A stretch of DNA of 64,000 nt, taken from the NCBI GenBank assembly GCA_021413965.1, contig JAIOPI010000019.1, positions 85,005 to 149,004 of the forward strand, given 5' to 3'. Numbering within the stretch: the stretch's first letter is position 1; each line of letters opens with the position of its first letter. The notes beneath the pieces were generated by a model. It was not told the DNA's origin. It worked only from the letters and a program-made list of their open reading frames with translations, and ran no database searches. Positions 8,611 to 15,415 of the stretch are shown here, in pieces. The translations under genes were made by a program, and so were the position numbers. This DNA comes from Lentisphaerota bacterium. Its GTDB lineage: Bacteria; Verrucomicrobiota; Kiritimatiellia; UBA8416; JAIOPI01.

Positions 8611-10164
8611 CTAGCCTTCCAGCGCTTCCGTCGTGCCGCCGGCTTCATCCGCTGCCGCCGTGGCGGTGTGACGCGTTTCGGATCCTGGATGAACAACTGA
8701 TTCCACTGAGCCAACCGGGGATGGCGGGGGCTTCGTGACGGGGTCCCCAATGGTTTGAGGACGCTCGTCATCGTCAGGAGAGGAAACAAAGAGCGAATCG
8801 TCGAGTTCGATGCCACGCCACCGGCGCAATTCATCGAGGAAACTCGGCTTGTAGCCCGTGGGTTTCAGTTGGCCACAAACCCGGCCCTTGGCGTCCAGCC
8901 CTGTGGCCTCAAAAACATACACATCCCGGATCTGAACCTCCCCGCCCACCATGCCGGTGACTTCACATACGCGGGACAATTTGCGCGTGCCATCGCGCTG
9001 GCGCTCGATCTGCACCACCACGCTCAGAGCGGAGGCGATGTTCTGGCGGATGACCGGGATCGGGATGTCGATCCCCATCAGCACGAGATTCTCCAGGCGC
9101 GTCAACATGTCGGCCGGGGTGTTGGCGTGAATGGTGGTCAGGGAGCCTTCATGCCCCGTATTCATGGCCTGCAGCATGTCCAGCGCTTCCGGCCCGCGAC
9201 ACTCGCCCACCACAATGCGATCCGGGCGCATGCGCAGGGCGTTGCGCACCAAGTCGCGGATGGTGACTTCCCCCTTGCCCTCCACATTCGGCTTGCGCGC
9301 TTCCAGCGTTACCAGGTCGATCTTCGAAAGCCGCAGTTCGGCGGCATCTTCGATAGTCACGATGCGCTCGGTGTCGGGGATGAACGCAGAGAGAATATTC
9401 AACAGGGTGGTCTTGCCGGTGCCCGTGCCCCCGGAAACGATCACGCTCTTCTTGCCCTTGACGCAACCTTCCAAGAAGCGATTCACCTGCGTTGTGCTGG
9501 AGCCCTTGCGGACCAGGTCGTCGCCAGTCATCGGGCGTTTGGAAAACTTGCGGATGGTGATGGTCGGCCCGTTCAGGGCCAGCGGGGGAACGATAATGTG
9601 CACGCGCGAGCCATCGCGCTCGAGTCGGGCATCGACGAATGGGCTGCTCTCGTCGACGCGCCGCCCCACCGGGGACACAATCCGCTCGATCACATTGTGG
9701 ACCTGCTGGGCCGATGCGAACCGGTGGTTGGTGAGTTCGATTTTTCCCGCTCGCTCCACAAATATCCGGTCGGGTCCGTTCACCATGATCTCGTCCACGG
9801 TCTCGTCCGCCAGGAGCGCCTCCAGCGGACCAAGGCCCAGCGCTTCGTCCAGAATCTCCTTGATGAATTGTTCGAGGTCGACGAGGCCGTCGGCGAGGCC
9901 CTGGCGTTTGAGCTCGAAGCGGACGACTTCGTCCGTTCTCCGCCGCAACTCGCTGAGCCTGCGGCTGTCGTCCATGGCCTCGAGGTCCAGCCGCCGCAGT
10001 TCTTCGTTCTCGTGAATGAACGGCAACACCTTCTCTTTGATCTGACGGCGCCGATCCAATTCCTGCGCCTCGAGCGCACGGAGTTCGGCCTGCACATCCC
10101 GGGTGACATCATAGTAGACCGTTTCCCCGTGTGCGCGCTGCTGGAGATCCTCGCGAATGCCCAT
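8611..10164 (-). CDS. cpaF: CpaF/TadA family secretion ATPase of the Tad pilus
   Basis: This is the motor ATPase that drives Flp pilus assembly at the cytoplasmic face. The 517-residue product has the N-terminal domain typical of CpaF, then MVNGPDRIFVERAGKIELT and the RecA-like core with Walker A (GGTGTGKTTLLN, near residue 243), an Asp box (RIVTIEDAAEL), Walker B (RIVVGECRGPEALDML) and the His box (GSLTTIHANTP). The family usually ends soon after the ATPase core; here about 60 extra residues follow, rich in Pro, Ser, Thr and acidic residues (from FVSSPDDDERPQTIGD on), which looks disordered. GAGG lies nine bases before ATG 10164. cpaC lies 128 bases upstream. Confidence 0.95.
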   Translation of the reverse strand: MGIREDLQQRAHGETVYYDVTRDVQAELRALEAQELDRRRQIKEKVLPFIHENEELRRLDLEAMDDSRRLSELRRRTDEVVRFELKRQGLADGLVDLEQFIKEILDEALGLGPLEALLADETVDEIMVNGPDRIFVERAGKIELTNHRFASAQQVHNVIERIVSPVGRRVDESSPFVDARLERDGSRVHIIVPPLALNGPTITIRKFSKRPMTGDDLVRKGSSTTQVNRFLEGCVKGKKSVIVSGGTGTGKTTLLNILSAFIPDTERIVTIEDAAELRLSKIDLVTLEARKPNVEGKGEVTIRDLVRNALRMRPDRIVVGECRGPEALDMLQAMNTGHEGSLTTIHANTPADMLTRLENLVLMGIDIPIPVIRQNIASALSVVVQIERQRDGTRKLSRVCEVTGMVGGEVQIRDVYVFEATGLDAKGRVCGQLKPTGYKPSFLDELRRWRGIELDDSLFVSSPDDDERPQTIGDPVTKPPPSPVGSVESVVHPGSETRHTATAAADEAGGTTEALEG

Positions 10165-10292
10165 GTACGTGAGTCCTCGACTGGTCTATGTGGCCGGGGT
10201 GGCGCCCGGCCCTCCCGTCCGTCCGGGTTCGGGCCATTCGTTGGAAGGCGCGGCGCCACCCGCGCCGTCGTGCAGTGGCTTTCGACAGGCGG

Positions 10293-11744
10293 CTAGCGTT
10301 TCGGCGTCGTCCCAGGGGCCATCTTTTCCGTAAGTTCCTGACGCAGCCCCACGTTTTCGGAGCTTCCGGCGGTCACCACGCGCGGGGTGATGAAGATGAC
10401 CATTTCGCTCTTCCCCTCCTGGTAATCGGTCGACCGGAACAGCTCGCCCAGCACGGGTATATCGCCCAGCGCCGGAATTTTGGTGATCGTTTTCCGCATG
10501 TCGGTGCCCAGCAATGCCCCAAGGCTCAGGGTTTGTCCGTGCTTCACATTGACCGACGTCTTGAGCGTGCGCTTCAGCAGGGAGGGATACTTGTTGATTT
10601 CGGGCCCAATGCTGCTGAATTCAATGCTCACCGCCGTCTCGATGTTCTGCAACTTGTCCGTCTTTGGCTCGAAAGCCAGCTTGATCCCGTATTCGACTTC
10701 CTCGGTGGATATGTCCGTGCCCGCCAGGTAAGCCACGATCCAGAAGGATCCACCCGCGAAGAAGTCCGCCTGCTCGCCGTTCTCACAGACCAGGTTCTGG
10801 GAATAGAGCACCTTGGCATCGCCTTTCTGCACCTGTGGGATCAGCGCCCGGATCAAGGTTTCGGTGTTCACGGAGACAAACCCGCTGCTGCCGCCCGAGT
10901 TCTCTGCGCGGTATCCCGCGCCGACCGTCACGGGCACAATGCCACCCCAGTCAACACCAAGCTGCTTAGCCGTGTCGTTCTTGATCTCCAGGATCTGGCA
11001 CTGGAGTTGGATCAGGGGTTTCTCGAGCAAGACATCATCGGGCATGGCGACCGGGCGAACGACCAGGAAACTTTCGATCCTGGGGTACATGGCGCGCGCC
11101 ATGGCTTCGATCTGGCCCTTTTCCGATGATGACGAAACCAGGCCGGAAAGAAAGACTACGCCGCCGGCGTGCGTCACATCCACGTTGGCATTGCCGATGC
11201 CCTCGCGAATCTCCTTGGCCATCTTCTCGAAATAGGTGGCATCGAGCGCCGTGAGGTCGATGATATTGTCCCCAAAGACCTGACGGATGGTGCGAATGCG
11301 GTCGAGATCCCGCTGGGCCATGACGGTTCCCGTGATGGCGATCACCTCCGAACCGGGTATGGCTTCCGCCGCCAGGGTCGGAATGGGCCGGCCCACGTCA
11401 TCGCGGAGGAGGGACTGCACGGACTTGGCGTCGAATCCGGCCCTGTCGCCCACGACCACATCCAGCCGATCCCGCGCCTTGCCCGCGCCATCGATCAGTG
11501 TGAGCGTGGTGCGGCCCAGGGCAAGCGGCGCCACCGAAACCGTCTGACCGTTGATGTCGACGGCGACAATGGCGTCCCCCCCCGGCGGCAGGTCGCAGCG
11601 GGTAATGGTATACGACATCTGCCGCTGGGTGCCCTCCTGTCCGAGCCGCAACCACACGACCCCATTCTGGCTGTACCCGTCACGGGCGATCAGCAGCAGC
11701 GCCCCCAGCACCCATATCCCTAACGGCCATCGCTTCGCATGCAT
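10293..11744 (-). CDS. cpaC: CpaC/RcpA outer-membrane secretin of the Tad pilus
   Basis: The 483-residue product forms the outer-membrane channel for the Flp pilus. It has a signal peptide (WPLGIWVLGALLLIARDGYS), an N-terminal pilus-secretin domain (residues about 30-110, YTITRCDLPPGGDAIVAVDI), a BON-like segment (NVDVTHAGGVVFLSGLVSSS, about 185-240) and a C-terminal secretin domain from about 255. That domain carries LIQLQCQILEIKNDTAKQLG, the core VSIEFSSIGPEI and the closing VNVKHGQTLSLGALLG and KIPALGDIPVLGELFRS signatures. It lies between cpaB and cpaF as in typical Tad loci. No CpaE/TadZ gene intervenes, which is uncommon. A stable hairpin precedes the gene. Confidence 0.95.
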   Translation of the reverse strand: MHAKRWPLGIWVLGALLLIARDGYSQNGVVWLRLGQEGTQRQMSYTITRCDLPPGGDAIVAVDINGQTVSVAPLALGRTTLTLIDGAGKARDRLDVVVGDRAGFDAKSVQSLLRDDVGRPIPTLAAEAIPGSEVIAITGTVMAQRDLDRIRTIRQVFGDNIIDLTALDATYFEKMAKEIREGIGNANVDVTHAGGVVFLSGLVSSSSEKGQIEAMARAMYPRIESFLVVRPVAMPDDVLLEKPLIQLQCQILEIKNDTAKQLGVDWGGIVPVTVGAGYRAENSGGSSGFVSVNTETLIRALIPQVQKGDAKVLYSQNLVCENGEQADFFAGGSFWIVAYLAGTDISTEEVEYGIKLAFEPKTDKLQNIETAVSIEFSSIGPEINKYPSLLKRTLKTSVNVKHGQTLSLGALLGTDMRKTITKIPALGDIPVLGELFRSTDYQEGKSEMVIFITPRVVTAGSSENVGLRQELTEKMAPGTTPKR

Positions 11745-11768
11745 TCGTCCACCTTTCTCAATCCCGTC

Positions 11769-11797
11769 GGGGGCGTTGTCTAAGAGTCAACGCCCCC
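11769..11797. other. 10-bp perfect intercistronic hairpin between cpaB and cpaC
   Basis: gggggcgttg (11769-11778) pairs perfectly with caacgccccc (11788-11797) around a 9-base loop. It lies in the 69-base gap after the cpaB stop and before the cpaC ribosome-binding site. It has no U-run, so it more likely protects transcript ends or causes partial attenuation than ends transcription. Confidence 0.55.
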
Positions 11798-11813
11798 ACA
11801 GTCATCCTCGCGC

Positions 11814-12656
11814 TTACTGAACAACATCGTCCGGCCCTGGCTGTCCCGAGGGCCAAATGGTCTTGCCTCCGGCACCGAACAGGACCCCGCTTTCGATCTT
11901 CGTCCGCTCCTCCATGAGCGGAACATACGGATGTTCCACCACATTCGTACGATAGCGCAGAATACATCGCAGATGGGCGATCTGCGCGGCCAGGCTCAGC
12001 TTCCACGCTTCATCCGCCCCGACATCCAGTGTCACCAGCGAGGTGCCCTTGCCGCCATTCGATGGCGACTCCGTCTTGAGCAGCCGCCCGCCCGAAGCGC
12101 CGGCCGCCGGCAGTTCCGAGAGCCGGTCGTCCACGGCCAGCACCTTCACGGCCTGGACCAGGACCATGGCGTGATTCCCGGCGCCGGCGTCCGCCCCCGA
12201 CTCGGACTCGAAGACGCCAATGATATCGACCACGTCGCCGGGCCGGAGCAGGCCCGCCAGGGCCCCTTCGCCATCCATCTTCAGCGTGATGGCCCGGCGG
12301 TCCGGCTCGGTCCTGATTCGCAGCGACAGCAAGCCCCCCTCCTCCGCCATAAGTTTGGTGTCCAGCACCTGCTCGCCACTACGGATGGGCGTCTGGACGG
12401 TACGTCCCAGCGCAAACTCTATGCCGACCAACGCACCGGGTTGCATGAATTTCGCCGGGACTTTGGCGTCCATCTGAACATCGTCTTTCTCCAGAACCGT
12501 TCCTGGCAGGAGATCCTTCACCGCGACCACCACATTGGTCATCTGCCCGTAGTCGCGCAGCACCTCGGTCTTGATGTTGCGCACCTTGGCCGCGAAGAGC
12601 GCAAACGCCAGCACGGCACACCCCAGAGCCAGGAGAAACGTCTGATTCTTGCTCAT
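11814..12656 (-). CDS. cpaB: CpaB/RcpC periplasmic pilus assembly protein
   Basis: The 280-residue product has one N-terminal membrane anchor (FLLALGCAVLAFALFAAKV) followed by an SAF domain (MTNVVVAVKDLLPGTVLEKD, residues about 40-105) and the RcpC/CpaB C-terminal domain (ALAGLLRPGDVVDIIGVFES, about 125-250). CpaB is thought to link the secretin to the rest of the Tad machine or to peptidoglycan. It sits directly between the TadE-like gene and cpaC, the usual flp-cpaB-cpaC-cpaF direction. Confidence 0.93.
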   Translation of the reverse strand: MSKNQTFLLALGCAVLAFALFAAKVRNIKTEVLRDYGQMTNVVVAVKDLLPGTVLEKDDVQMDAKVPAKFMQPGALVGIEFALGRTVQTPIRSGEQVLDTKLMAEEGGLLSLRIRTEPDRRAITLKMDGEGALAGLLRPGDVVDIIGVFESESGADAGAGNHAMVLVQAVKVLAVDDRLSELPAAGASGGRLLKTESPSNGGKGTSLVTLDVGADEAWKLSLAAQIAHLRCILRYRTNVVEHPYVPLMEERTKIESGVLFGAGGKTIWPSGQPGPDDVVQ

Positions 12657-12685
12657 ACCGGATTCAATACCCTTTCCGCCGGATG

Positions 12686-13060
12686 CTAGTCGCCACCCAT
12701 CTCCGTTCCGGCTTCTATGTAATAGGTCCGTTCAAGGTGCAGGGAGTGGGGCTGCCAATCCGGAAACACGCGCTGCGTCTGTGGCAGAATCGGCACGTCG
12801 ACGGACATGGGCGTGGAGAGCGTGCGCGCCGTGCCGCCGGCCCGTTCGGCCGCGGCGCGGATACAGGTGACCTGCGCGGAACTGAGCAACTTCCGACTGT
12901 AGTGCTCGACCCGGTACACCTCCGTCATGGCCAGCACAAAAGGAACCCACAGGACCAACAGGCCGGCGGTGAACTCCACCGTGACGGATCCGGATGCGCC
13001 ACGGAGGCGCTGAGGCACGGAGGCATCTTGTATCTCTTGATTCACAGGCATGGTTACCAT
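12686..13060 (-). CDS. TadE-like pseudopilin
   Basis: From ATG 13060 the product is 124 residues: a short cytoplasmic N-terminus, the TadE-type membrane segment (GSVTVEFTAGLLVLWVPFVL, residues about 22-42) with the Glu of the pseudopilin cleavage region, then an extracytoplasmic domain. The start is inferred from the upstream gene, whose stop lies at 13054-13056 so that the genes overlap by seven bases; a second in-frame ATG is at 13051. TadE-family minor pilins are processed by the Tad prepilin peptidase and prime pilus assembly. Confidence 0.8.
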   Translation of the reverse strand: MVTMPVNQEIQDASVPQRLRGASGSVTVEFTAGLLVLWVPFVLAMTEVYRVEHYSRKLLSSAQVTCIRAAAERAGGTARTLSTPMSVDVPILPQTQRVFPDWQPHSLHLERTYYIEAGTEMGGD

Positions 13061-14019
13061 TCCGCGCCCCAGCGGTCCGGGATCGGCGGGCGGGGCCGGA
13101 CTTCCCCGGTCCGCACGAGCGACGCTTCGTATTCCGGCACGCCCCGTCGTCCGTTCCAGAGTTGGCCGCCAAATGGCAAGGCCGTGCCGTAGGTGCGCAG
13201 GTTTTCGAACACGGTCGGAAGCGCTTCCTGCCAATTGAAGAAGAACGCCTTCGAGGGCAACACAAGGTGACCGCACATGTAGGTCTGATCCGACGTTCCC
13301 TGTTCGTGTACCGTGGCCGTCACATTGGGGCCGGATGCCGTGCCTGTGCGGCGTACGCGTCCGTTGGCCGTCCGCACCGTGTAATAGTACCGGTAGCGGA
13401 AACTGGTATCCTTGCCCCGCACTCGAGCCAGCAGCGTCAAGACGCCGTGGCCGCAGGGAAACGCCTCCAGGCGCGCGGCGCTTTCATTTCGGCGCGCGAT
13501 CGCGATGGCGGTCTGGATGCATTCGCGGCCGTAGCGGGAGTTGGCCGAGGATTGCGCCTCCAGCAGTTCGTCGTTGGTTCGCCGGAAGGTCCGGGCTTCG
13601 CGCTCCGCGGCGGAATTGCCGGATGACTTGCTGGAATACGGGCCGTTGCGCCAGACCTTGTTGCGATAAACATCAAGCAGTTCGATGATCTGATTGTTGA
13701 TTCGAGCAATTTCGTTCATGCCCCGTGCCTGCACGACGGCGCCGGAAAAAGCTGCGCAATCCACGGTGGTCTGGAGGTGCACATGGGTGGTCAGGAGTTC
13801 CGCGACGTTGAGCGTGCAGAACAGCACCAGGGCGCCCATGTACATCAGGAAGCAGTTGAGAATCGTGATCTGACCGCTACGGGCATTCGGGCGGGGCCGC
13901 TGACCCTCCCCGGACGGAAAGGGAGGGACGCCGGCCCCGGCGTCCGTAGGCCACCCCGCCCCCATCAGGCCATCCCCGGTCGCGGGGTCATGGCACACAC
14001 GGTTCGTTTCTCCTCGCAT
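13054..14019 (-). CDS. TadG-like pilus-associated protein
   Basis: From ATG 14019 the product is about 321 residues. After about 50 residues it has the membrane segment SGQITILNCFLMYMGALVLF, then VHLQTTVDCAAFSGAVVQAR, characteristic of the TadE/G-like Flp assembly N-terminal domain, and an extracytoplasmic region with several Cys residues (RECIQTA, FPCGHG, TYMCGH). The open frame runs further upstream to 14409 but that part is antisense-like sequence overlapping the neighbouring TadE gene. The N-terminal 45 residues are Pro/Gly-rich and are encoded by a REP-like palindrome at 13926-13945, suggesting repeat insertion or a start further in, near GQITILNC. It overlaps the downstream TadE-like gene by seven bases. 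Confidence 0.78.
   Translation of the reverse strand: MRGETNRVCHDPATGDGLMGAGWPTDAGAGVPPFPSGEGQRPRPNARSGQITILNCFLMYMGALVLFCTLNVAELLTTHVHLQTTVDCAAFSGAVVQARGMNEIARINNQIIELLDVYRNKVWRNGPYSSKSSGNSAAEREARTFRRTNDELLEAQSSANSRYGRECIQTAIAIARRNESAARLEAFPCGHGVLTLLARVRGKDTSFRYRYYYTVRTANGRVRRTGTASGPNVTATVHEQGTSDQTYMCGHLVLPSKAFFFNWQEALPTVFENLRTYGTALPFGGQLWNGRRGVPEYEASLVRTGEVRPRPPIPDRWGAEW
13926..13945. repeat. REP-like GC palindrome inside the TadG-like gene
   Basis: ggacgccgg (13926-13934) and ccggcgtcc (13937-13945) form a perfect 9-bp hairpin with a 2-base spacer. Such GC-rich palindromes normally lie between genes; here it is translated into the Pro/Gly-rich leader of the TadG-like protein. Confidence 0.55.
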
Positions 14020-14075
14020 GGTGCCGGGATCCCTTGCCTGGTTACATTTTGTCAGCGCTCGTTTTCCGAGGGCGA

Positions 14076-14543
14076 TCACCGCAGGCTGGACCCCGCGGCT
14101 TGTTCCGCCGTCTGAAGGTCGCGGAATTCCACCGTTTCGAGCACGGGCGATGCCCCCTCCGTTTTGCCGGTGGGCATCCGGATGTTGTAAACGTCCCGAA
14201 TGCTGACGGTCATCACCTTGGGGCGGGACTCCGCGGTGTGCTGCGAAACCTCGCCATGCCCCCGCATGCTGGCGCCGGCATAGTGCCGCGCAATGTAGCT
14301 CGAATCCACCCCGCCCACGGCCCACCGGCGCGCGGCCGTAAAGGCCGCATGCGAATTGCAGATCTGCCGCAGCATCATCTCCTGAAAAACCAGCATCAGC
14401 AATGCGCACAAGGCCATCAGTGGTAGCAGTCCGACGAACTCGACCAGCAAGTAGCCTTCGCGATCTCTGCGACGCCGAAGGTTGCGTTCCGGTTTCTCGC
14501 GGAGTGGTCGCATCAGAATCGAGCTCTCAGCTGGTTGTTGCAT
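14076..14543 (-). CDS. TadE-like pseudopilin
   Basis: From ATG 14543 the product is 155 residues (a GTG at 14552 would add three). A basic N-terminus (EKPERNLRRRRDREG) leads into the TadE-type segment YLLVEFVGLLPLMALCALLM with the conserved Glu, then HAAFTAARRWAVGGVD and a soluble domain. This is the classic TadE signature. It lies between the pilin gene and the TadG-like gene and probably contributes a minor pilin of the pilus initiation complex. Confidence 0.82.
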   Translation of the reverse strand: MQQPAESSILMRPLREKPERNLRRRRDREGYLLVEFVGLLPLMALCALLMLVFQEMMLRQICNSHAAFTAARRWAVGGVDSSYIARHYAGASMRGHGEVSQHTAESRPKVMTVSIRDVYNIRMPTGKTEGASPVLETVEFRDLQTAEQAAGSSLR

Positions 14544-14585
14544 GTTCCGCACACTAGGATCAGTCGATGAAAGGCGAGAGCGACG

Positions 14586-14606
14586 GGGCTCCCGGCGTCG
14601 GAGCCC
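14586..14606. other. 7-bp hairpin directly after the pilin gene
   Basis: gggctcc (14586-14592) and ggagccc (14600-14606) pair perfectly around a 7-base loop in the 88-base gap between the pilin stop and the TadE-like start. Hairpins at this spot in pilin operons often stabilise the abundant pilin transcript and reduce read-through into assembly genes; that role here is inference. Confidence 0.45.
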
Positions 14607-14631
14607 AGTCGAATCTTCGGCGTTTTGTTGG

Positions 14632-14871
14632 TCACTTCAGCCCTAGCAATTCCATGAACTTGTCGAGCGCCCCTTGCATGATCGCCTTCACCCCGTCATT
14701 GACTGTCGCGGCGGTTCCGAGTATTGCGCCCAACACCACCAGCGTGATGGCGATCATGGACACCAAGTTCACCTCTCCCCGCTTCTCGGTGACTACCCGG
14801 TGAACTTCCTCGGAAACCCACACAGCGATCCGCAGGCCCACTTGCTGCATCTTGTTTACCAACGTCTTCAT
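14632..14871 (-). CDS. Flp-like major pilin, atypical
   Basis: The 79-residue product has a charged N-terminus (MKTLVNKMQQVGLRIAVWVS then EEVHRVVTEKRGE), one hydrophobic helix (VNLVSMIAITLVVLGAILGT, residues about 34-53) and a short C-terminus (GALDKFMELLGLK). Size, helix and first position in the locus fit a Flp pilin. It lacks the usual Gly-x4-Glu-Tyr of Flp precursors; the nearest processing-like site is RGE-VNLVSM, with Glu before the helix. Its ATG follows a GGGAAAC and an upstream GAGGAG, and it is the first gene after the sigma-54 promoter. An alternative is a small membrane peptide of the locus that is not the pilin. Confidence 0.68.
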   Translation of the reverse strand: MKTLVNKMQQVGLRIAVWVSEEVHRVVTEKRGEVNLVSMIAITLVVLGAILGTAATVNDGVKAIMQGALDKFMELLGLK

Positions 14872-14944
14872 GTTTCCCGTCTCCTCTGCTTTCCTGTCGT
14901 TTACCGATATTCGGCTGTGCGGCTTCAGTCTCTATCGCACGCTA

Positions 14945-14962
14945 CCGCAAAAGGCGTGCCAA
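14945..14962 (-). promoter_or_regulatory. Sigma-54 (-24/-12) promoter driving the Tad locus
   Basis: On the minus strand the sequence reads TTGGCACG-CCTT-TTGCGG. This matches the TGGCACG-N4-TTGC core consensus at all fixed bases, with the GG and GC doublets at the required spacing. Transcription would start near 14936 and give a leader of about 65 bases before the pilin ATG at 14871. The gene just upstream encodes a sigma-54 activator, which strongly supports the call. Confidence 0.85.
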
Positions 14963-15219
14963 CGCCGAAGGGGGGCGTTATCCGCGGGAAACCTCAGGAA
15001 TTGGGCGTGATCGCCGGGGAGCAACGTTGTGGTTGTGTCTGGGGCCTGGACACCTCGTGCCCGGAAAGTGAACACTCGCGGTATGGACGCACTTCATAAG
15101 CCCACCGACGTACGCACGCGATCTGACGCCGCAACGTAGGTTGATCATCATCGACATTGATCACGCCGGCAAGTCCGAACTGATAAATAGTTATCGGAAT
15201 CAAGCCGGTACCAAGGCCC

Positions 15220-15301
15220 AATGTGGGGGCGTCGCTTGCCGACGCCCGCCAATCGGCTTGACTAGGTGCAGACGGGCGGCGACGAGCGCCGCCCCCACAT
15301 T
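15220..15301. repeat. REPIN-like or MITE-like element bounded by an 11-bp inverted repeat
   Basis: aatgtgggggc (15220-15230) and gcccccacatt (15291-15301) are perfect inverted ends of an 82-base unit. Inside are two hairpins: gggcgtcg/cgacgccc (15227-15234, 15240-15247) and gggcggcg/cgccgccc (15274-15281, 15287-15294), each with a 5-base loop. Two facing REP hairpins is the REPIN architecture. It may also end transcription of the upstream regulator gene. Confidence 0.6.
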
Positions 15302-15415
15302 CGCACAACTCGGCACGTTGCATTCAGCTAACGATGCCACCGAACTGCCGTGTAGCGCCGCCTCGCACATGACAACCCAATGCGTTGATACGCTTATTAT
15401 GCAGCAGCATTGCGA

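Larger units (their letters stand above)
14872..15415. other. 544-base regulatory gap upstream of the pilin gene
   Basis: No gene is seen. The gap contains the sigma-54 promoter (14945-14962), two TTGATCA half-sites 16 bases apart (15141-15147 and 15157-15163) that could be activator-binding sites about 180-200 bases upstream of the promoter, a small gataa/ttatc dyad (15182-15195) and a bounded palindromic element (15220-15301). It is the control region of the Tad locus. Confidence 0.6.

Noticed and set aside
8755..10296. 513-codon plus-strand frame
   Set aside because: Antisense to cpaF, whose motifs are intact; the product shows no family resemblance.
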